NCBI GenBank assembly: GCA_964530165.1
Contig: CAZGYE010000078.1
Coordinates: 1-19,019 of the forward strand
Reading direction: 5' to 3'
Length of the DNA: 19,019 nt
DNA from: CAZGYE01 sp964530165
Lineage (GTDB): Bacteria > Planctomycetota > Planctomycetia > Planctomycetales > Planctomycetaceae
In this document: positions 7,575 to 12,987 of the stretch, piece after piece
How the letters are laid out: every line of letters begins with the position of its first letter
Numbering within the stretch: the stretch's first letter is position 1
Made by a program: the position numbers and the translations under genes
The notes under the pieces: model-generated
Database searches by the model: none
What the model saw: the letters and a program-made list of their open reading frames with translations, nothing else
What the model was told of the DNA's origin: nothing

Positions 7575-8465
7575 ATGGCCGATTCGATGTGGAAACTGGC
7601 GATCCTCGTTTCCCTGTTGAGTGGTGTGGCGGCGCCCACGCAGGCGGATGACAGGCGCCTCTTCGAGGGAGACGGTGTGGAGGACTGGTTGCCGGCGGAC
7701 CCAATTCGGCGAAACAAGGAATTTCCTTCCCGGACGAGGGCGGTGGGTAGTCGGTTGGTCGATCTCACACGACCAACCACTACCATTCCGCAACCAGCCC
7801 CAACGGGTGAGTGGCCCTCGCGTGTTGAGAATCGTCTGCAGTCGACTGCGGGGCCGGTACACAGGCCGACCGCGATTTTGTGGGAGACGCCCGACTGGAC
7901 GTCCAGGACCGCGCCATTGATGTCGGCCGGCAGGTCTCTTACGGAAACCGAACCGTTGCCGGAGGCAGCGCCCAAATCGTCGGCCGACGGCACATGGCGC
8001 GAAGAGGGCCGCTATATCATCATCAACCTCAACGGCCAGGAATTAAAGCTTCTCAGAACGGCTCCCGTCGCGGGGCAGGACTCTCGGCAAACAAACGGGG
8101 CGTCGCCTGTTGAGTACCGCGCCAATATGTCGAGCCGAGCGCCGGCGAGCGGCGGTGCGGTTTACGGACGGCTATCCCATGGAGGACGACCGCTGCCGGA
8201 GTGCAGAGTGTCGCTTGTGCCACTGCAAAAGACTTATGGCGGCTACAAGGTTGATGGAGCCAAAGAGCCTCAAAGTGCCGTTACCGACGAGCAGGGCAAC
8301 TATCGTTTCGAGGGCGTGCCGGCCGGACCCTACAAACTGTTCTGGATGCCAAAGGCAACCAACCAGTGGATTCGACGAATCGCATTCCGGCCAGACGTCT
8401 TTGTGCGGAACGACAAAACATCGCAGGTGAAAGAGATCCGCGTCTCCCTCCGGACCATCAATTAG
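7575..8465 (+). CDS. Exported protein with C-terminal carboxypeptidase-regulatory-like beta domain
   Basis: The protein has 296 residues. AAAGGA lies 7 nt before the ATG. A signal peptide (about 1-24, hydrophobic LAILVSLLSGVAA, cleavage near TQA-DD) indicates export. Residues 25-185 are low-complexity and rich in Pro, Arg and Ser, probably largely disordered, apart from a short strand-like segment RYIIINLNGQELKLL at about 146-160. Residues 192-294 show the carboxypeptidase-regulatory-like/CNA-B pattern: GAVYGRLSHGGRPLPECRV, then TDEQGNYRFEGVPAGPYKL, then closing strands. This small beta-sandwich is common in surface and secreted proteins, where it acts as a binding or spacer module. It is the last gene of the plus-strand envelope cluster. 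Its TAG stop codon lies in the first bases of the inverted-repeat element at 8462. The domain call is solid; the function is unknown. Confidence 0.78.
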   Translation: MADSMWKLAILVSLLSGVAAPTQADDRRLFEGDGVEDWLPADPIRRNKEFPSRTRAVGSRLVDLTRPTTTIPQPAPTGEWPSRVENRLQSTAGPVHRPTAILWETPDWTSRTAPLMSAGRSLTETEPLPEAAPKSSADGTWREEGRYIIINLNGQELKLLRTAPVAGQDSRQTNGASPVEYRANMSSRAPASGGAVYGRLSHGGRPLPECRVSLVPLQKTYGGYKVDGAKEPQSAVTDEQGNYRFEGVPAGPYKLFWMPKATNQWIRRIAFRPDVFVRNDKTSQVKEIRVSLRTIN

Positions 8466-8593
8466 CCCGGATTATTCATAGAAACCCAAACCGACGACTT
8501 GTCGTCGTTGGATGTGTCGTGAAACCAGTGGATTCCGACAACAAGTTGCCGGCTTGGGTTTCACAACGACAGCCTATGAATAATCCGGGCTAA
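8462..8593. repeat. 132-bp long inverted-repeat element (copy 2, complete) between convergent operons
   Basis: The outer arms are perfect: 8462-8481 is the reverse complement of 8574-8593 (20 bp, TTAGCCCGGATTATTCATAG). The pairing continues inward: 8481-8507 against 8536-8562 matches at 23 of 27 positions, after an 11-nt bulge (8563-8573) on the right side. The centre (8508-8535) is unpaired. A smaller perfect hairpin, GACGAC-TT-GTCGTC, lies at 8493-8506. The element carries no credible gene and has a truncated relative at 2994-3076, so it is MITE-like or REP-like. Its two TTAG ends provide the stop codons of the genes on either side. As RNA it would form a long stem from either strand and could end or protect both converging transcripts, though no T-run is present. 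I know no established name for it. Confidence 0.9.
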
Positions 8594-9012
8594 TCGACTT
8601 GGAACGGATCGTCGATTTCCCGGCCGTCGAACCGGCGGATATGTTCTGCCGCGTCTGTCCGGTACTGGAACGCGTGGATGTTGTTGCCATTGGCCGGGTT
8701 GGTCACGACCGAACTCTCCACGAAAACCGCCACGTAAGCATCCAATGGTTCTCCCGTCAAGGCGTCACGAACCACTGCCTCTTCGGGCGCAGGGTGCGGC
8801 CCCTTGGCGAGCCAGCGGCGGGCACATTGGATGGAACAAAAGGCGTGCCACCGTCCATCGGCCATCTTCAGGTCGGCTCGGAGCGTCGAGGTGAGTTCCT
8901 GCCCGTCCATCTCACACGTCTCCGACGTGTCGAAGCCCCCCCACAGGCCGGCCGCCAGCGCGATCAGCGCCATCACCATCAAATAAGCCGCCGGCCATTT
9001 CCATTCTGACAT
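8590..9012 (-). CDS. NosL-like membrane-anchored protein (putative copper-binding accessory protein)
   Basis: The protein has 140 residues. The start is the ATG at 9012, with AAGGA 6 nt upstream; the ATG two codons earlier would abut the ribosome site, and the frame further upstream only reads through the neighbouring gene. Residues 7-25 form one membrane anchor. The outside domain has CEM at 33-35, GRWHAFCSIQCARRWL at 53-68 (Cys59, Cys63), VRDALTGEPLDAYVAVFVE at 81-99 and a C-terminal AFQYRTDAAEHIRRFDGREI. This order (Cys-x-Met, Cys-rich strand, D-x-x-TG-x-x-hDA, then an F-x-x-x-x-DA helix) is that of the NosL family, whose known member supplies Cu(I) to nitrous oxide reductase. No nitrous oxide reductase gene is in the window, so its client is unknown. 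It is the last gene of the minus-strand operon, 38 bp behind the membrane protein, and its stop codon lies in the inverted-repeat element. The family call is moderately confident. Confidence 0.6.
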   Translation of the reverse strand: MSEWKWPAAYLMVMALIALAAGLWGGFDTSETCEMDGQELTSTLRADLKMADGRWHAFCSIQCARRWLAKGPHPAPEEAVVRDALTGEPLDAYVAVFVESSVVTNPANGNNIHAFQYRTDAAEHIRRFDGREIDDPFQVD

Positions 9013-9050
9013 GTCCATTCCTTTTCCAGCAGCAGGTCGGACCGGCGAAG

Positions 9051-10085
9051 CTACCAGCCGCGCACGGCCAGGTGTGTGAGAATCATCAGCATTGAGGCCG
9101 CCAGCGTCGTGGCGCCCAAAATACGGACTCTCCGGTACAACAGCGACGGCACCGGACAACCCAGTTCCAGCGCGGTTCCCAGCACCGCCGTCCAGCCGGC
9201 CGCGAGAAGTCCAATCCCCAAATTGCCCAGGATGAGCGGAGATTCGGGCGCTCTTCCGTTCGTCACCAGGCAATAGACGCAGTTGTGAAACGGCAGACGC
9301 ATCAGCACCGCGGCAAGCACCTCGGAGAACGCCAGCAGCGACACGACGCCCAGACCGGCGGAAACGACTAGCAGCACGCCGTTCAGAACCAGCGCCAATC
9401 GACGGCGGCGGGCGGCCGACTCAGCCCGTTGTCGCAGCAGCCAGACGGCCAGCAGTGGGATGCCCCCGAAGAACATCATCGTCAGTATGATTCGGCGGAA
9501 ACGACCGGGCAGGGTCCACGGCAAATAGTACGACGGCGCCTGCAACTTCGAGCTCGCATCCTCCCCGAAACTGGAACAACAAGAAACCTCGTTGAGCGAC
9601 TCCATGTTGAGGACATAATAGAGTTCGGTCGCACAGGTTGCACCCACCAGGCCGGCCAGTACGACCAGTGCCAACATTCCCCCGGCTCGCCGAACCGGCC
9701 GACCGGAACTCCGAGACGCGTATTCCAACAGCAGCCAGCTCCCCAGGAGAAAGATCAACGCCGGCACGGCCGCCTGGATCACGGTTGTCGTAGAGGGCAT
9801 CACCTTCGTCACGCCGTACATGCACATGGCGCCGGGAACCTCTGGGACGAAACTTGCGAGCATGGCGTAGAACAACAGCCACCCAACCACCAGGATCCCC
9901 AGGCAAACAATCCCCACCAAGCGGGCCAGGTGAATGCTGCGCTCCGCCGCACTCGTCTGCTGCTGATCGCTGCTGTGACGAATCCGCCACGCCGCCCACA
10001 AAGCCACTCCGGCCAACACAGCGGCCAATACCAGTCCTAGCCCGTCCATGAACAACATCAGGATGCTGTATTTGTTGACAATCAT
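9051..10085 (-). CDS. Eight-helix membrane protein with conserved-looking cysteine motifs
   Basis: The protein has 344 residues with about eight hydrophobic segments (near 14-34, 55-78, 105-123, 136-156, 198-217, 233-258, 286-308 and 322-340). Between them lie cysteine-containing stretches that look functional: PEVPGAMCMYGV at 81-92, EVSCCSSFGED at 166-176 and PFHNCVYCLVT at 265-275. The last has a CxxC, so thiol chemistry or metal binding at the outer membrane face is possible. I cannot assign it to a named family. Its ATG overlaps the TGA of the ATPase gene by 4 nt (ATGA, 10082-10085), so it is translationally coupled to the ABC transporter. Position between a LolD-like ATPase and a NosL-like protein suggests a shared job in envelope assembly or copper handling. 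Confidence 0.7.
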   Translation of the reverse strand: MIVNKYSILMLFMDGLGLVLAAVLAGVALWAAWRIRHSSDQQQTSAAERSIHLARLVGIVCLGILVVGWLLFYAMLASFVPEVPGAMCMYGVTKVMPSTTTVIQAAVPALIFLLGSWLLLEYASRSSGRPVRRAGGMLALVVLAGLVGATCATELYYVLNMESLNEVSCCSSFGEDASSKLQAPSYYLPWTLPGRFRRIILTMMFFGGIPLLAVWLLRQRAESAARRRRLALVLNGVLLVVSAGLGVVSLLAFSEVLAAVLMRLPFHNCVYCLVTNGRAPESPLILGNLGIGLLAAGWTAVLGTALELGCPVPSLLYRRVRILGATTLAASMLMILTHLAVRGW

Positions 10086-10828
10086 TGAAGGCGCTCCAAC
10101 CGCCCGGCAACCATGTGGAACTGCTCGGCGTTGCCGGTGACGAGTTTGGGATCGTGGGTGGTGATGACGACCGTCTTGCCTCCGGCCACCATGGTATGAA
10201 GCGCAGCGAGCACTTGTTCCGCCGATTCCGCGTCGATCTGTGACGTCGGCTCGTCGGCCAATACCAGGTCCGGGTCATTCACAAACGCGCGCGCCAACGC
10301 GACGCGCTGCTGTTGCCCGCCGCTGAGTTGCTCGGGCGGACGGTCGGCAACCTCGGTGATCCCGAGTTGTTCGAACCAGTTCATCGCCCGGCGTCTGCGC
10401 GCGGCAAGCGACATGCCAATCGGCAGCAGCGGCAGTGCTGCGTTCTCCCAACACGGCAGAGCCGGGAGCAGCTTGAAGTCTTGAAACACCAGGCCGACGC
10501 GGTTTCGCCGCAGCAGCGCCAGAGCGGCGTCCGACAACTCAGCCAGATTCCGCCCGAACAACTCCACGCTGCCGCTGCTGGGCCGGTCCAGCCCCGCGAT
10601 CAGCGAGAGCAGCGTTGTTTTCCCAGACCCGGACGGGCCAGAAACCACCACCAGCTTTCCCGCCGCCAACTCCAGGCCGACCGAGTCGACCGCCTTCACC
10701 GGGTCGCTGCGGACGGCCGTGTAGTGACGGACGAGTTGACAGGTTCGAACAACCAGTGGGGCAGGCTTTCCAGCCTGCCGGCAGGCTGGAAAGCCTGCCC
10801 CACTGCGCCATGGCGAGTTCTTCCTCAT
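10082..10828 (-). CDS. LolD/MacB-type ABC transporter ATPase with a palindrome-encoded N-terminal insert
   Basis: The protein has 248 residues. All ATPase motifs are present: Walker A GPSGSGKT (64-71), Q-loop Gln116, signature LSGGQ (168-172), Walker B DLVLADEP (187-194) and switch His225. The FQDFKLLPALPCWENAALPL segment is typical of the LolD/MacB/FtsE group, which pairs with FtsX-type permeases to drive extraction or export at the inner membrane, not classical import. The start at 10828 is fixed by a 4-nt ATGA overlap with the permease stop (10825-10828); the longer frame to 10906 lies inside the permease gene. Family members normally begin a few residues before the equivalent of VVRTCQLVRHY. 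Here residues 8-25 are extra and are encoded exactly by the 52-bp palindrome at 10754-10805. The membrane protein follows with another 4-nt overlap. Confidence 0.92.
   Translation of the reverse strand: MRKNSPWRSGAGFPACRQAGKPAPLVVRTCQLVRHYTAVRSDPVKAVDSVGLELAAGKLVVVSGPSGSGKTTLLSLIAGLDRPSSGSVELFGRNLAELSDAALALLRRNRVGLVFQDFKLLPALPCWENAALPLLPIGMSLAARRRRAMNWFEQLGITEVADRPPEQLSGGQQQRVALARAFVNDPDLVLADEPTSQIDAESAEQVLAALHTMVAGGKTVVITTHDPKLVTGNAEQFHMVAGRLERLQ
10754..10805. repeat. Perfect 52-bp nested palindrome inside the ATPase gene
   Basis: 10754-10779 is the exact reverse complement of 10780-10805. Each arm also contains its own hairpin: GCAGGCT-TTCC-AGCCTGC at 10761-10778 and GCAGGCT-GGAA-AGCCTGC at 10781-10798. 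The repeat is in frame and without stop codons on the coding strand, and adds about 18 residues. I associate this GCAGGCTTTCCAGCCTGC unit with planctomycete genomes, where it appears in many places; that is recollection, not a search result. Confidence 0.95.
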
Positions 10829-12021
10829 CGAAGGCTCTCTGCCGGCGGCTGAGTCGCCAGCCGCCACGTCGTATACAGACTGCCGAGGATGGTGATGGTG
10901 AAACAAAGCAGCAGCGCCACCGCTGGCGGCGCCGGGGTGAAGCGCGCCGGCACACGGAACGGCGCCACGTGCCCCAGTTCGCTAATGAAGAACTGAGCCA
11001 CAACCAGGCCGTTGAAGACGCGCAGCCAGACGTAACTGACCAGCAGCGCCAGGCACGCCGAGACGATCGACAACAGTGCTTGCTCGAACGTGACCAGGAT
11101 CATCACGTCCGTGGTCTGCCAGCCGACGGCCTTGCAGATGCCGATCTCACGCCGCCTCTCCGACAACCCAAGCCCCGATGCGACCAGCAAGGCAGGGATG
11201 CCAACGGCAAACGCCACGAGGAACAAGACAGTGAAGATCCCCTGTTGGTGACGAAACCCTTTATCCACGTAAGCGGCCACTTCGCGGTCCTTGGTCTGCA
11301 GCCGGTACGGCTGATTTCCCAAGATGGCCAGAGTGTCCTGCCGCACAGCCTGGATATTCCCCGGGCCGGGCCGGCAGTAAATCAGGAACTCGGAGGCGTA
11401 GCCGGCCAGGTTGAACAATTCGGCTGCGTCGTCGAGCCTCAGGCAAACCAGTTGAGCGCTCCAGATGCTGGCGTCGCGCCGGAAGACGGCCGAGACGCGG
11501 AAAACCTTCGTCACGTCACTGACTTTCAAGATGATCTGATCGTCCGGCTTCAGGCCGAGGTGCTCGGCCAAGGCGGACCCGATCATCATGTCCCCGCGTC
11601 GGCTTTTGCCAGGCGGCGTCCGCTGGACCGGTGGCGGCAGCAGTTCCATCTGCTCGGGCTCGAGGCCCAGGATCACGACCAGTTCCGAATTGGCCTGCTG
11701 TGTTTCAGGCTGTCCGAAGGTTGCCACAGCCCGGCCAGCAATCCGGGGAACCACCCTCAGAATGTTGGCACTGCTGCGAAATGCTTCCAGGTACTTCAGG
11801 GCCACCGGTCCGTTCCGGCCAAAGTGATCCATGGTCAGATACAAATCCGCGCCTTCCTGCACAGACAATTGGGCATCCGCCCGAATCCCCTCCGAAATCG
11901 CAATGCCGGTGACGTAAGGCCCGCAGATGGCGACGAGACACACGATGACCACCGCCGAGCGGGTTCGATATCGGGCCACGTTCGCAGCGGCAGCGACAAA
12001 CAGATTACGGTAAACGTTCAC
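10825..12021 (-). CDS. FtsX/MacB-family ABC transporter permease
   Basis: The protein has 398 residues. The start is the GTG at 12021, which overlaps the TGA of the preceding gene by 4 nt (GTGA, 12018-12021); the longer frame to 12405 reads through that gene. Layout is classical for the MacB/LolE/FtsX fold: one N-terminal helix (about 22-44), a large extracytoplasmic domain (about 45-255), then three helices. The cytoplasmic loop SERRREIGICKAVGWQTTDV between helices 2 and 3 is the FtsX-family signature contacting the ATPase. The C-terminus ends TQPPAESLR, as usual for this family. With the LolD-like ATPase encoded next, it forms a mechanotransmission-type transporter acting on envelope lipoproteins, small molecules or periplasmic assembly. 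It is not the NosY type of permease. Confidence 0.9.
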   Translation of the reverse strand: MNVYRNLFVAAAANVARYRTRSAVVIVCLVAICGPYVTGIAISEGIRADAQLSVQEGADLYLTMDHFGRNGPVALKYLEAFRSSANILRVVPRIAGRAVATFGQPETQQANSELVVILGLEPEQMELLPPPVQRTPPGKSRRGDMMIGSALAEHLGLKPDDQIILKVSDVTKVFRVSAVFRRDASIWSAQLVCLRLDDAAELFNLAGYASEFLIYCRPGPGNIQAVRQDTLAILGNQPYRLQTKDREVAAYVDKGFRHQQGIFTVLFLVAFAVGIPALLVASGLGLSERRREIGICKAVGWQTTDVMILVTFEQALLSIVSACLALLVSYVWLRVFNGLVVAQFFISELGHVAPFRVPARFTPAPPAVALLLCFTITILGSLYTTWRLATQPPAESLR

Positions 12022-12383
12022 GGCCCGGAAAATCCTTGTTCGTCCACGCGGATAACGTTGGACCGGTCGAGAGCAAAGAACGAAACCGTTCCGGTGTGCT
12101 CGGGGCAATAACAATACCCGCCCGGCAATGGTTGCTCTGCACACGTGCAGTGCTCCAACCGGGGATCGAAATTGACAAAGCACCAGCGTGGGCAGACGGT
12201 CGCTCCGAGACCCAGGCCACCGGCCATCCGCTGAAATTGCCGGACGGCATCGCGACGGCCCTTGGCGAAGTCGGCTTCGTCCCGCACCAGCACTCCCATC
12301 GCGACAGCCAACAAGGCGCCTGTCAAGGCCATGATCCGAGCGGCCGGTGAGGACACTGTAAACCGCTTGGCATCCCTGTTCAC
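12018..12383 (-). CDS. Small membrane-anchored protein with six cysteines, function unknown
   Basis: The protein has 121 residues. It starts at GTG 12383 behind AGGAGG (9 nt spacing). Residues 15-33 form a single hydrophobic anchor. The rest, probably outside the inner membrane, has six cysteines in three close pairs: CPRWC (64-68), CTC (79-81) and CYC (91-93), plus His78 and His96 nearby. There is no CxxCH haem motif. The density of Cys with His in about 30 residues suggests a metal site or disulfide-bonded fold. I do not recognise the family. It is the first gene of the ABC cassette, coupled to the permease by a GTGA overlap, and lies 103 bp behind the monohaem cytochrome c gene, the largest gap in the minus-strand operon. 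That gap shows no clear terminator. Confidence 0.7.
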   Translation of the reverse strand: MNRDAKRFTVSSPAARIMALTGALLAVAMGVLVRDEADFAKGRRDAVRQFQRMAGGLGLGATVCPRWCFVNFDPRLEHCTCAEQPLPGGYCYCPEHTGTVSFFALDRSNVIRVDEQGFSGP

Positions 12384-12486
12384 CCCGTGGTCCCTCCTGT
12401 GCCAATCGGACAGACTCGCACCTTCGCCAGGGTAATCACAACGGCGGCGTCAGAAAAATGCGCAATGGAAACATGGCCTGAACCAA

Positions 12487-12957
12487 TCACTCCGTTTCCG
12501 TTGCTCCGGCGAAAGCATGGATGAACGCGACGACGTCGCTGATCTCCTGCTCGGTCAACGTGTTACCCCAGGCGGGCATCAGGACAGATTTGCCGACGTA
12601 AGATCCGCCGTGGGCAATGGCGTCGTGGACACGTTCCTCGCTGGTTTCCTGCCAGAACGTCTCGTCCGTCAGGTTGCGAGGGGGGCGTTCGAGGTTGGAC
12701 GCCTTGGGGCCTTTGCCATTGCCCTTTTTCCCGTGACAGAGCTGGCAATAATGCTGGTAAACGAGAGCACCTCGATCGCGGGCGTCGGCCAGTGGATCGA
12801 CCGGTCCGCTGTGGATCGCCAGGGACTCGATCTCAGACCGGTAGACGTGACCGCCATGACCCTGCTGAGATCGGATCCACGACATGGTCAGAAATGCGGC
12901 CGCATAGACCGCGGGAATGAGGCCCGCCAGGACAACCGACATCCACCGTCGCATCAC
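12487..12957 (-). CDS. Monohaem class I cytochrome c, membrane-anchored or exported
   Basis: The protein has 156 residues. Start is GTG 12957, 9 nt behind AGGAGG; an adjacent ATG at 12954 is an alternative. An N-terminal hydrophobic helix (about 7-27) without an obvious cleavage site suggests a membrane anchor. The haem motif is CQLCH (71-75) and the distal ligand is probably Met127 in LMPAWGNTLTEQEI, followed by the usual C-terminal helix ISDVVAFIHAF. This is the standard small electron carrier fold. Encoded 30 bp after the octahaem cytochrome c, it probably accepts electrons from the Rieske/b/multihaem complex or is a subunit of it. Confidence 0.9.
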   Translation of the reverse strand: MMRRWMSVVLAGLIPAVYAAAFLTMSWIRSQQGHGGHVYRSEIESLAIHSGPVDPLADARDRGALVYQHYCQLCHGKKGNGKGPKASNLERPPRNLTDETFWQETSEERVHDAIAHGGSYVGKSVLMPAWGNTLTEQEISDVVAFIHAFAGATETE

Positions 12958-12987
12958 TTTATGTTTCCTCCTGGAGATCGGGCTGAT

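Noticed and set aside
5853..7862. 669-codon open frame on the minus strand
   Set aside because: It lies antisense to the porin-like cytochrome and its neighbours, which have signal peptides, a haem motif and good ribosome sites. The antisense product shows no recognisable domain; long antisense frames are expected in GC-rich coding DNA.
8353..8380. AACCAGTGGATTC inside the beta-domain gene, also present in the inverted-repeat element
   Set aside because: Only 13 bases match, and they encode a normal part of the domain (NQWIRR), so I treat it as coincidence.
8366..8593. Plus-strand ORF through the inverted-repeat element, with a related peptide near 2927-3343
   Set aside because: The shared peptide (HRNPNRRLVV and KPVDSDNK) is only the translation of the repeat. 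There is no start signal, and the stem structure explains the conservation better.
10829..10906. N-terminal extension of the ATPase to 10906
   Set aside because: It lies wholly within the permease gene. The ATGA overlap at 10825-10828 gives a coupled start that fits the operon pattern.
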